Origin: Chondrosia reniformis
Taxonomy: Eukaryota > Porifera > Demospongiae > Chondrillida > Chondrillidae
Assembly: GCA_947172415.1 (NCBI GenBank)
Contig: OX359198.1
Coordinates: 4,619,401 to 4,683,400, forward strand
Direction: 5' to 3'
DNA: 64,000 nt
The notes below the pieces were generated by a model. It did not search any database. It had not been told where the DNA came from and saw nothing but the letters and a program-made list of their open reading frames with translations. Both the position numbers and the translations under genes were made by a program. Shown piece by piece: positions 51,617 to 63,398 of this stretch (its first letter is position 1; every line of letters starts with the position of its first letter).

Positions 51617-52277
51617 GTAATAGTAATAGTAATAGTAATAATAATAATAACTAAAAATATAGGTGTGCTTGTGAAATTCTTACCAAGTTCAGTGTAGATT
51701 TGCTCAGAGTAGATTGTAGTTGGACTTGTGCCTCTAATTATTCTCATCCACATCAACATTTGTCCATAGCCAAGAAAATCACTTAGGCTGCGCGTGATAC
51801 TGAACGTTGTTCCACTCTTACTTATTGTATTGCTTGCAATAGTATCGTAAGATCCGAGTGATGACGGCGATGTCGTTCTACCACTTAGGTAATGAAGATA
51901 AACCGTGTTTATGCTTTCATTAAGGCCACTAGAATATTCCCATGAGAAAGTAGCATCTGACTCGGTTACAGAGACTATGCGAAAGTTGGTAACTCCTGTT
52001 TCCACAGCACCTGATCCAAATAAAAGAAGGAGCTCTTTACACATATCACTTCTATCACTCGTATAAATCGAGACTACTTAGACAATCAAGGAAAGAAACT
52101 AATAAAAGGCCTTAGAAAACAAAAGTACTTGATTAGCTACACAGATGGAACTTCTATAGTTCCACGCTAAATGATACTACTTTCATAGCATGCATTATAG
52201 TTTTATACTATACAGTATAACTTACCATGCACTGCACAAGTTAAAACCAGGAGGCTAAACAAACTAAAGGTTTCCAT
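48624..52277 (-). CDS. Receptor E: type I receptor with Thr/Ser-rich repeat stalk
   Basis: Exons 52226-52277, 51684-52010, 51220-51284, 50098-51107, 48624-48723; 1554 nt, 517 aa, phases 1-1-0-2 as in B-D. Signal peptide METFSLFSLLVLTCAVH. FN3-like residues 18-126 (ATFSWEYSSG, RGTSPTTIYSEQIYTELG). SEA-like block with LVAIELKILLSSGETC, NEFVTFRALI and GPCGLRIPSYYAPFC. A long Thr/Ser-rich stalk includes a degenerate 12-residue repeat (TATDIRTTTKTD) about four times. Membrane helix near 454-480. The exon could stop at TGA after GTRK, but a perfect GTGAGT donor in the family phase joins it to a tail exon reading DKVTYAASTDNDKL and ending EEVDL. The last intron is 1.4 kb. There is no YxxM, so signalling probably differs from B-D. 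Confidence 0.8.
48980..49216 (+). pseudogene. Inverted, frame-broken copy of an exon of the 56302-59281 gene
   Basis: TTCTTCTCCACTGGGTCAGA and the following 110 bases match the minus-strand exon 57989-58112 (SASLLLHWARQLFLGIPPF). A one-base shift changes the frame, giving a hydrophobic but different reading (VILGVFVFFFILIFCESLAL). It sits in the last intron of receptor E. Confidence 0.6.
49217..50097 (-). other. Part of the last intron of receptor E
   Basis: No exon recognised. A run of 13 G at about 49894-49906 is the only notable feature. Confidence 0.5.
51580..51650. repeat. (TAA)n/(TAG)n microsatellite in intron 2 of receptor E
   Basis: A TAA tract with a central block of TAG units, just beyond the donor at 51682-51683. 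Confidence 0.9.
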
Positions 52278-53228
52278 TTAGTAGTATTTCAGTTTTAGAG
52301 CATTCAGATGTCTTCTCTGATCATGCTCTGATACATGCAATCAGGAAATTCTCATTTGCTTTAACAATGAATATGCTTACGAACTCCATGAATAACATTA
52401 AGTTGTAATAACATTTATTAAACTTTGCCATTTAGACTGCAAAACGCAGCCAAACGGGAATCGCCGACTCGTGGGTATCGATTTGGCGTTACAAGCTGTG
52501 CGCTTGCAGTTTCACAAGTGACAGTGCTGGTTTATTTGAAATGTATGGCTGATACTTAAGATGTTGGTCATATCTTATAGTCTTATCTGTGCATTATGGC
52601 TTGATCAACATCATGCACAAATTAACAGTTAAGAAAATCAATGATTTCAAAATTTTCCCTATAATAAACCCCTCAGACCATTTCATTATTTCTCTTCTTG
52701 TATATTCCATTTCTCTTCACCTATTTTATATGCTACCCTATCCTCCAAAATACCTTTCAGCCATTTTCCTGTATATATGTATGTCTGTTGAATTGAATTT
52801 TTCATGACGTGGTAAGATTTGAGTTTACCAAAAGTCACTAAGTTTTGTATAATGTATGTAAAAACATCCATTTTTATAAAGCACACGTAAATACCCCCCA
52901 CTTAAGATGCAGCAGTACTACGTATGATGATCTATACTCTATGTGACTTGTAAACCAAACCTGGTTGGGCCATCTTTTTTCTGATTTCAGTTCTTTGTAT
53001 GGCATGTCACAATATTGTATGTATGTCTGTTGAATTGAATTTTTTCATGACATGTAGTAAGATTTGAGTTTATAATGGATGGACAATTCATTGTCTAAAT
53101 ACATATCAAAGATTGGCATAATATTGTATATGTTACTATATATATCAAAAGCAGATGAATGTATATACGTATATAGGCTATCCTTGGATTGTTTTAATTT
53201 TAAAAACTAAATTTAGTGGAGTTATATA
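52278..53228. other. Spacer between receptors E and F
   Basis: A GC-richer patch at about 52435-52530, about 160-250 bases upstream of the receptor E start, could be promoter sequence. No exon is seen. Confidence 0.35.
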
Positions 53229-55572
53229 CTAAAAATCGGCTCCATCATCTTCAGGCAGTGGTTGAGTACTAAGTTTGTCACTATCTTGGACATTATATGA
53301 TACTTTGTCAGAGTTTGATTTGCTCCTGTGTATGTAAAACATATATATAAACAGTATCCTAAAAGCATGTGATTTATATGGGCAAAGTATGTACATTTAG
53401 AGGAATTGAATAAGCCACTCCAAAGAGGTTCTATATACAAAAGCTGTAAATAAAAGCAATGATGTGATCATTCTCAAACTTCATGAAGAAGGAAAAACAA
53501 AAAATGCAATTGCTAGGAATAATTAAACCTAGGACAGCTGATTATGACCACCAGTGCTCTGCCACTGAGCTATCATTGTCACAGCAATTAATGCTCCCTT
53601 CATGTTTCCCCCTTATGCTCTTTCTATATAAATATGTGATAAGTAATCAGTCCCCATTCACCCCAATTATAGTGGAGATTTCAATTTCTCAGAACAAACT
53701 GTTAATCAAAGGCCTACATCCTAAATAAGCTATATATTATGTACGTCAATAGTAAAATAATAATATTATAAACTGCAAACAGAGTGGATATATACGTGCA
53801 TACATAAAGTATTACCTCTGACTCACTTTCTAGTTCCTATAATGTATCCTAGTAGTCCGATGATGCAGACAAGCATAACTATAATGATGGATCCCAATGT
53901 GGCTGCAACTGCTGTAGCTGCATAGGAGTCATTGCCCTCACTGGCTAGCTGCTGGGTTTGAGCAGATGGCTGAGTGGTTACAGTAGTGGTAGAAGTAACA
54001 GTTGTTTCTATAAAGGAGGTACGAATTTCAGTGTTACTAACAGTAACAACATGGATGGAAAAGGATATTTCTGTTGAAGTAGATGTAGTTGTTACAGATT
54101 TAGATATTCCTGTTACATCTGTCCCTCCACATGTTTCAGTGACAGTGACAGTAATCATTTCTACATTTGTCGTGGTTACAGTATGAGATGGATTCGTAGG
54201 ACAAGTGGTAGATGCTGCATTAACTGAGCAGAAAGGTGCATAGAGTGAAGGTATTCTTAGTCCACATGGTCCTTCAGCTATGGGATATACTTTGTTATTT
54301 CCAGAGTAAATAAAGTTTCTTGTTAATGTTTCATTTCCAAGTAATTTCCCAAGTGGTTCTAGGATGTCTTCAGTGCTGTAACTTAGAGATGCAGTTCCAA
54401 TAAGTGCTCGAAGGGTTATGAAATCATTCGTCTGACAGGTGGCATAGTGATAGATTATATCTATATCTCTACTAAGGTCAAAAGGAAGACGACTCAAGCG
54501 TAATAAACGATTGATTTGGGAAGCCATTTGATCCACAAACGTTGTAGTAGTAGCATAATTCTAAAATAACAAATAAATTTGAAAACAGTAAATTAACATG
54601 TCTAAAGTAATTTAATGGTAACAACAACTCACCAGAGTATCACGACATAATTCATTTTCAGCCAAATATACCTTTAATTCAATTGCAATTTGGTATCCTG
54701 CATAAATGTTTATTGAGTCAATTATCATCAATTTTAATTCGTAATAAGGATAGTCCCTTCAGCTCAAAAGGGCTGATCTACCAGGGAGTCCTATATATTT
54801 TATGCACTTGTTGTATAATATGTGTGCATGTGTGTATAATTTACCAGGCTAGTTGCAGCTGGACTGGTCCACTCATTATACTTTGATTACATAAAGTTGC
54901 AATTTTTATCAGTAACAAGGATATATGCTATTAATTAAGAGGAGTCCACTGTCTTACTGTATACATTAATTAACATACATATTTTCTAGCTTTGTATTGT
55001 ATATATCACAGGTGTCTCAATTGGTTAGCAATTATCTTATAAGGGTAGATAGTTTAATGCAAAAGAGCAAGGCCCACTTAAACACTTGCTACTAACATGT
55101 AATGTGCAATGCCACATGTACAATACTAACCAAGCTCAACATATAATTGCTCAGAATAAATGTTTGTTGGAGAGGAGCCCCGCCTGATTCTTATCCATGT
55201 AATAATTTGACCATATGTACTAAAGTCACCAACATCCCGAGTATAAGTGAAATTACTACCACTTTGTATCACTTCATCAAAAGGAATTAAAATGAATATT
55301 CCACTATAATCAGCATCTAGTTCCCTGCTTTGTACATAGTGTAGATAGTAGGCTGTTATATCAGCATCCAAGCCGTTTGGAATGTTCCAGGAAAATGTTA
55401 CCTGAGTTGTGGTGATGGAGGTAACCCCAAAGTTGGTGATTTTAGGTTCTATAACACCTGCAATGTGGAGCATGAATAATCGTTTAACCATATCTAACAA
55501 AAAATGTCACTCCTCACCTTGTGTTGTACAGGCGAGAGAGAGCAAAGAAACGACTACGGAAAATATATCCAT
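53229..55572 (-). CDS. Receptor F: paralogue of receptor E with shorter stalk
   Basis: Exons 55518-55572, 55131-55457, 54633-54697, 53827-54560, 53229-53325; 1278 nt, 425 aa. Signal peptide MDIFSVVVSLLSLACTTQ. FN3-like residues 19-127 (VTFSWNIPNG, RRGSSPTNIYSEQLYVELG). SEA-like block: IAIELKVYLAENELC, NDFITLRALIG, EGPCGLRIPSLYAPFC. The Thr/Ser stalk is about 90 residues shorter than in E. Membrane and juxtamembrane DNA is almost identical to receptor E, while the ectodomains differ widely. The tail exon, reached by a GTGAGT donor in the same phase, reads DKVSYNVQDSDKLS and ends EDDGADF. Function as for receptor E. Confidence 0.8.
53505..53588 (-). repeat. tRNA-derived SINE head
   Basis: The minus strand reads TAGCTCAGTGGCAGAGCACT (A box) and later CCTAGGTTTAATTATTCC (B box region). 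It lies within the last intron of receptor F. The T arm is imperfect, so this is a SINE rather than a tRNA gene. Same family as 19873-19950. Confidence 0.62.
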
Positions 55573-56301
55573 TGTGGATATATAGTCACGGGCCAGCTTA
55601 GCCAATGCGCTGAAACGTGCTATAGCATAAAAATGGCCATAAGCGGAAATTCCTTTGCAATGAATTTCGTAAATATTCATAGTCAATATTCTATTATTAG
55701 GAGATAGTACATTCGTTGTTCAAAAAACGAAGGACAGCACTTATGTGTTTGGGCCCACCATCCCTACTTCAGCTGTCGCGATGGTGCACCTAAATACAGA
55801 TTCTGATGTGGTCTAGATCTACCAAATGAGTTGATATATGCAGCTCCAACGTTAACATTGCATTCAATAACATCTATAAAGTATATGCAGTGAGTTTTTG
55901 AAAATTTGATTTGGAACAAAACTTGCACTAGAAGGAACTGAATATTTGTATACAACGTATATATGTATTATGTACCACTACTGCAGCAGCTGCACATGTG
56001 TAATATTAATTCTAAACACACATTTTAATTTATATAATACTGTATATAATGAGTATATAAAGCAGTTGTCAGACGTTTCGACCTCGATCGAGGGTCTTCT
56101 TCGGTAACTGAGATATTAGATAATTCATGATTTGGAATAACACACCTTAAGATATATACATGTCTGCATAACATTCAACTTATATATAACAGTATTCATT
56201 TGCATGTTCATATTTGAATTCACACAAAAGTATATCAAATATAATGTAACTTTTTATTATTGCGTTAAATCTGGAGTACACTAATATGCATACAACCAGA
56301 G
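55573..56301. other. Spacer with a hammerhead-like motif
   Basis: 55745-55800 carries CCATCCCTACTT and GATGGTGCACC, part of the MITE family of 20322-21400. 56070-56105 on the minus strand reads CCGAAGA, GACC...GGTC stem, GAAACGTC, a hammerhead-like core with one substituted base in the first box. No gene. Confidence 0.5.
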
Positions 56302-59281
56302 CTAGTAATGTTTATCCTCCAGTTTTCCTACTGTCACTTTCAGTGTTTCTATCTCGACTATGAGCTACAAATATATACAATTTCATGAAGATAATATTAA
56401 AACTATATATTTAGTTATTTATAGCTCTTAGGCTTACGTATATACGTATGTACATCGAAAGTTAGATTGTGTCCAATTAAAATTATAATCAGATGTATAT
56501 ATACCTTTTGAACCTTTATTTTTGAAGATATAACCATTTCTTGAACTATTTTGTTATCTCTGTGAAGACAACTCACATACTGAACCAGCTGTCTGGTATT
56601 CATTGCTTTCAATTGTACAGCTGTATTCTTTGGTATTTCATACTAATATATAGTTGTTTCATAAAAGTAACTGATTGTAAATTTAATCATATATTTATAG
56701 ATCGTGTATACAGAGTAATATATAGTTGATCTCCTAGGATCATATATATGTACATTCATTTTGTAATTGCATGTATTTTATCAATGCAGAGACCATGTGC
56801 CATTCATTTAAAATTTGCTGTATAAAGATGGTTACCCAAAAGAATTAATTAAGGTATACTGATGCATGCATGCATATGCCCTAAAATTGAATAATACAAT
56901 AATTAAATATAATGTTAACGTAATTGTCATTTGCAAAGCATTATTGTATATGTGGTAGAGATTAAATGGCTTCCCATATATAAATCAAAAGAAGATGAAT
57001 TAACAGATCTACATATACATATATAGCATTAGTCTATAAATGTGTCAAAGGCATGATGTGTATAATAATACTTGCTACATACTGGCATCGCTCTATATTT
57101 ATATGTACCTTTATTCTTTTTATTTCTTCCCTAAACATTTCAACTTCCTGATATGCTTTATCTTCATAACGAGTGAGATCGTCTGAACCATCAGTTACTA
57201 CATCTAACGCATTCCTCTTTAGTATATTCAATCTATTATGGGATACCAATATGTTTTCCACTCGTTTATGTAGTATATCCATCTAAAGATACAAAGAAGA
57301 AACATTCCTCGATAATATAAAGAGTGCATGTGCACTCTCAAAAATGTTAAATATATATAGTTATAGCTGTATACATTGAAAGTTGCTTAAATATATCTAA
57401 TATATATAGTCATGCAATTAATGCCATACATATATGCACGTATATATATACATATAATAATTTTGAACAGATTGTAATAGACAGTTTGCAGTATCCATAT
57501 GTATATAATCAGCAGTCTCACTTAAATGATGGATTTTATAAACATATTATATGGTCACTCCTTTTACCTCTTGTCTTTGTTTCATTCTTTTCTTCTTAAG
57601 GCTCATCTTCAGCAGTAAACTTGCTTCATCAGTGACTGCAGATTTAGTTAGTCTTTTAGTAACATACCTTGCTGCATGCTTTTGGGAGCACTAGAGGTAT
57701 ATACATGGAAATTTATAGTCTATATAATTTTCTATTTACTATAGAGGGAAATTGTTTTTAATGTGATTATATATTGATTGCATGCCTTTTGATAGTATTC
57801 AAACATAATCACCAATATTTCAGATACGCATGTCCAGATATTGGCATTCGTTAATTGTTCTGACCAAATGGTACATACGTATATATAGATATACATGGTC
57901 CAACTTGCATATAGCTATTGCATGAGAGTTTAATTTCATATTATATCTAGATATATATGTACATTATATACGTAGGTCAATGACTCACAAAAGATCAAGA
58001 AGACAAAGATTCCGAGGGTCATGCATGCACTGATGAAGGGTGGAATTCCCAGAAATAGCTGTCTGGCCCAGTGGAGAAGAAGAGAAGCAGAAAACTCTGT
58101 ATGTATCCTCATCTAAAGCTCTCACCAGGCAGGTTTAGTCCTTATATAGGCCTTTACTCTAAAGTAGGTGTAGCATGTTAAAAAATGGTGTGCTAGGTAC
58201 ATTCATATAGATGGATGAACATTTGGCAGTAGGATTGGGTGATCAATTAAAATAAGGAGAGCTGTATGGCCTATTTAAAGCCAGGTGTAGCTCGATCATA
58301 CCAATGTATCCCTCTGTTCGGAAAGGCTTGAGTAGTCGATGGGATGATCTCCATGTAATTCATAGCCACGTCCAGGTGTTGGTGTTGGTAAAGTTATTGG
58401 CGCTCCTGCATCCATTCTATCTAAATCCATGGACACACATATGCGTATAGCTTATACGATCGCGCGACTCAAAACTTTCGACGTCTAAAGATGCATAAAA
58501 TTTAAAATGTTAAAATATGCATGCAACATAAACAAACATAGGGACTTACTTAGGGAATATCCCATGTGTAGACGCCCTATGTACCACGCCCCATAAACTA
58601 TCACGTATATACAGCGCAAACACTAAAGTGATAATGATATTGCTGCACATGTATATGGTTTGATAAACTTATCAAATGGCAAAATTTAAAGCGTACGTGT
58701 CAGTATAGTATTACCTCGAGTGAGTTTCTGAACAATTTTCTGGCTTCGATTTATATCGAAACCATGGCTTTGCGATGATATAGATACACGTTGCGATCGA
58801 TCATGATCAACAAGTTCTTGGCAAGTTGCATATCTATTGTCGGAGCTACATGGAGAGTAGAAGGTTGTGCTTATAGTCTTTGATCGATATCGGCAGAATC
58901 CTTTTTGATCCACTATTAGAAACAGCTACTGATCGAAGGGATGACTGTGTGTATATGGCGTATCACAGTGTAGCCTTTACGATGACATTTAGTTAGTTAA
59001 CTAGACTATAAATTATTGCATATATGTACCTCATACTAATCTAAGGCCTTGTGGGGGCGATGCATGGGCTGTTCAATATTGTTGATTCCTACTGTTAATT
59101 TCCTGTATAATTCATTTTCCAGACACAGGTGACAATCACATGACTTACCGTAACGTTTCCAATAACGAAGATAATACAATCATATGTGCAATTAATAGAG
59201 AAACACTCTTGGTCACGGATTTGTAGCTGATAAGATTTGGGAATGAGCTTCTTCTTAAACTTGTAAGTTCCTTGACTATTT
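56302..59281 (-). CDS. Unrecognised membrane protein with C-terminal coiled coil
   Basis: Exons in consistent phase: 59149-59281 (upstream edge uncertain), 58715-58925, 58302-58420, 57989-58112, 57568-57671, 57109-57282, 56505-56627, 56302-56364 (TAG). About 316 residues. The order is a first block with YQLQIRDQECFSINCTYDC, a Ser/Arg-rich part, a Pro/Gly linker (APITLPTPTPGRGYELHGDH), one strong hydrophobic segment (FISACMTLGIFVFLIFCE), a basic stretch (LKKKRMKQRQE) and about 110 residues rich in heptad-like patterns (EVEMFREEIKRIK, LIVEIETLKVTVGKLEDK). A possible first exon is 59461-59557 (MSTQKSCVPDKK) but its phase does not fit the simplest join. I do not recognise the family. Confidence 0.6.
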
Positions 59282-59557
59282 CTACAATGAGTGTTAGTCT
59301 TATGTAAAGTGGGTTTCTGGCGTAGACTCTGAAAGAATCTCTCCCATGTGGTGTGTTACTGTTTAATTCTGATTCTCAGCGTTAATAGGATCAACATGCA
59401 TTACACTGGTAGTGGTGACTATATAAAGGATGTAAAGGATAGAAAAGCGCAGTGATTTACTGTCATAGGCTGACGTATGTATAGTGACTTCAATACTTGT
59501 GTCTTCTTGATTTGTGTTCGTTTTTTTATCAGGAACGCACGATTTTTGAGTTGACAT

Positions 59558-62500
59558 TCAGGAACCATTACTGTTGCACGATTTTTGAGTTAACATTATG
59601 ATAGATTGGTCTTCTGTTGTGTAATTAAGGGTAGTGTGACGTTATACGTGATCTAGATATATTTTGCAGCAGTGCGTTATGGTAAACCTCGTTAAGTAGA
59701 ATAATATCTCAGCAGTATCTTTATCAGAACAGGAATGAGGTCTTATTTGATAGCTTTCTTCATGTGTCAGTCCAATTGTGTCCACAACTGTTGAAATGTT
59801 GCAATGAGTGTCCATTAGTACACTTCCCTGCATACGTACCTGTTACTGCCAGGTGATATTTGTGTCTGTTTAGATGTATGAAGGTCTTATATATCAATAT
59901 ATAAGGGTAGATTATATATGTACGTACATAGTGGAGACTACATTCAGGAGCTTAATAGTTTAAGGTTCTCTGAGGAGACACTTTGTTATAACCTTCCGGC
60001 TCTCAATGTTAAGACGTAGATAACCCCAATCTACAAACAGGAGTCTTCTTAAAAGGAGAGTTGAATGTAGACTGATAGAAAATTGTACCTCATTAACTTC
60101 AGGCCCAAATTTGGTGTCTCTTTGGTTTGTGTAAAGTATCAGATTTCTGTGAAGCAGGAACCAGATTTTTGTAGAACCACATTAGAACCACATTTTTGTG
60201 TAACTACGTAGATTAGAAAGGAGAAATTAGTAGATATGTATTGATTACGTGCCTGTATGTGATGATAGACTTTAATTGTGAAACACTAATATACGTAGTT
60301 CAGCATAGACCATTTAATTTGGAGTTGTGGATGTACGTAGCTTTTATTAGGTATGTATGTATGTATGTTTTGTTAATTTTTTCCTTCAAAGTATATGTTG
60401 AACATGTGTGCACATATACGTACGTAAATGTAGTATGGAAAAATGAATGTACAGGCTTATTGCAATTAATTCACATATGTACCTTATATTGCCTCATATT
60501 GCCTCATATTGCCTCATATATGTATTTAATATGTATGTACATACCAAACAGAGCAATTTGGACTAATTAGTGACCCTCCTGTGATTTAAAGAGCCTCACA
60601 TGTGTATTTGCAACATTGTTCACTTTCCTTATTGGATGTATGTATATTTAGTAGATATGCACCTCAAAAGAGTGTTGGGCAGGAGTGCCACCTTGTAAGG
60701 ATGCCCCTGTCATCAATATCCTTCTAAATATGTATGTATTTTATTCAAAGCATATTCAGCTGCATTTTTAGTGTTTTATTCAGCAGTGGAGATGATTGGA
60801 GTATGGCTTCACACAGCTGCACATACGTAGCTGCACATTATTGTATGTCCAGTTGAGTATCTCCTACTACGTATGTATTGGGTAGCAGATGTCATAGTTT
60901 TGTAAACCATGGCTTGGTGTGATGCTATGAATGTTGTTATTTATCCAAATTTGTAAATATGCTCCAGTGTGGACATCTGTCCTACAGGTGTTCTTTCTTG
61001 GTATGTACATACATACTAAAATACTTTGTGGCTGATATTTTTTGCTCTGACCATATGGGGAGGTGTGTAATTGTCTGCATATGTATCATATAAATCTGTA
61101 GAGATGTAAATATATTTTTGGAAAATATTTCCTCTTGCACTGATTTCTTAAATAGTGATTGTAATATCCATATATGTACAACATCGTTGACTTCCTTTAA
61201 GTCAACTGCAAATCAATCATGCAGCTTAAAACTGTTTAACTGTAACATGTGTACTTGTATTGTATGTACGTATATGGTATAGTACGTACAATACTTAGCT
61301 TTTCTGTCCCTATTACAGTTTTCCTTATCCTTAAATCCTTATTCTTTTAAAGTTTTTCAGGTGAAAATGTTGCAGTTTAGTGTAGTTTGCCTGACTAGAA
61401 GACAGTATACATACATCCTTATACTGTGTATATGTGGGACCAATCAACCTCACTATTGCATAATATGGAATCATAAACAATGGCCAACTTTTATCTGTAC
61501 TATATCCTGAATAATTTTGGTCCTTCTAAATGGACAGTTAAACAACCTGATGACTTTACACACTCTACGTAGTTTTAGAAGACAACCTTTACAAATATAC
61601 GAATATAAATAAGGTATTTCTTGGTATAGTTAAACTTTTCACATTGTAAGAGTAGTGGAGGGCACGTGGAAATAATGTTAGAGATTCTTTCTGACCACTG
61701 CAATCATTTCCTGAGCCTTATTCCCATAAAGTTGTCCGCAACACTTAGGTACGTACGTACGTACTTAAAATAGTAAAGAAATTTGACCCATTCAGTATTG
61801 TTTATACTTTCAAAGACATTTGCTATATAAGCCTAATGTATTATGTTTCCATAGCAATGGTGGCAGTTCCATATAAGGTAATAATACCATTCTTGTCCCT
61901 TGAAATAGACAGTGATCTTGCTAGTTCTGACATCATGTTCACCTTGTCTACATACTTCCAATGGTTGCCCAGGTAACCAGTTTCTCCCACTATACCCTGA
62001 TGATAGTGTTATATCTTAGTGAAGTTGTTTTAGATGCAGTAATTGTATGCTGTCAGACACTGCTATAGCCAGTTAGGTACTACTGTAGCCATTTTGCTGT
62101 CTGTGTGGCCTTTGACTAGCTTGTGTGTATGTATGTCTACATGGGACTAGTGTACTTACTTATGTGTATGTACGTACGTACATATGTTGTGGAGCATTTT
62201 ATTACTTGTAAAGGTTGAATTTCAGCTGTGCCATGCATACATTTCAATCTGGATAAGTCTCTGGGACTATCATTTAACAACTCATAGATGAACAACAAAG
62301 TGATTTTTGGCTATTAACATAATTAAGCATCGTGAGACAGATTGGCAATTTTTGAAGGATTTTTTATCCATTATAGTTCTTACAGAATTGAAAAGATTAT
62401 TATTTACAATAGTGTGTACTTACGTACATGTAAGTCTTCATCAACAATAAGCCTTCATTATTACTGATAAAGTAATTCTACTCTATTTCATTTTGTAATA

Positions 62501-62880
62501 AAAGCCAAAAGGTTAATTGCATACTAAAATTTCCTTTTTTGGAAATGTCGCATTTACGTATATTGAATAGATACTTTGAACAAATATAAGAAGAAAACCC
62601 CAGCCTCAATCATGGTGGACAGAGACTTTTATGATATGGATTTCTTTCAACTGCACCAAATTATTTCTGAGATGGATTATTGTTAGACTTTTGAGCATTA
62701 GAGACACAGCTACTGAAGAAGATCCCCAGGGTCAAAATGTCAGATTTCCAAAGAAGAAACTTTATACATATCTAGATGCTTAAAAGACTAAACATGAACC
62801 ATCTCAAAGATACATGTATCCATGTAATGAAAATATGATTATCTCTTTATTGCCTACCTTCCGTTTGTGCTTATTTATAG
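59558..62880. other. Intergenic stretch before MOB1
   Basis: An exon-like minus-strand frame at 59642-59833 (MQGSVLMDTHCN) could be another 5' exon of the previous gene but cannot be joined. 60490-60520 has three direct copies of CATATTGCCT. 62712-62744 on the plus strand is a hammerhead-like repeat (CTGAAGA, GATCCCCAGGGTC). The first MOB1 exon should lie here but was not found. Confidence 0.35.
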
Positions 62881-63398
62881 AGGTCGACAGAACCAAAAAA
62901 CTGTCAAATTAAAGAAAATGCAGGAAGGGTCACACGGCTCTGATCTGCTCAAGTATGCCTCAGCTACTCTTGGCAGTGGGAATATTAAGCAGGCTGTAGC
63001 CCTACCCGAAGGAGAGGACATGAATGAGTGGATTGCAGTCAATAGTAAGTTCTCTTAACTGGCTGGCAATACAAAATGTGTACTTCTGTACATGTGAATA
63101 TGTTGACACAATTTTTCAGCAAAACATTATTTTTAACCTGGCCTAAATTCGAGTTCAAAAATGACAGGAAACAAATAGAGGTCCATGCGTCCACTTGGAC
63201 AAACACATACGTACATACGTATGTACATGCTTATATGTATTTCTATATGATCTGTAAGAGGAATGGAGTAAGAAATCAACTCAGTATTTTTCCTATTCTT
63301 TTAGCTGTTGACTTCTTTAATCAGATAAACATGTTGTATGGTACAATAACAGACTTCTGTACACCAGAATCATGTCCAGTCATGTCAGCAGGAGCCAA
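62881..63398 (+). CDS. MOB1: MOB kinase activator 1 (partial, two internal exons)
   Basis: Exons 62881-63044 and 63305-63398, joined in phase. They give [39 protein letters not shown] and [20 protein letters not shown], the highly conserved N-terminal part of animal MOB1. The Cys of FCTPESCPV belongs to the zinc site of the family. MOB1 is the cofactor of LATS/NDR kinases in the Hippo pathway. The start exon is upstream and unseen; the core and C-terminal exons lie past the window's end. The donor at 63399-63400 is GTGAGA. This housekeeping gene marks the edge of the receptor neighbourhood. Confidence 0.95.

Noticed and set aside
59461..59557. Start exon of the coiled-coil membrane protein
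   Set aside because: It has a true ATG and a donor, but its phase does not fit the simplest next acceptor, so it is only mentioned as possible.
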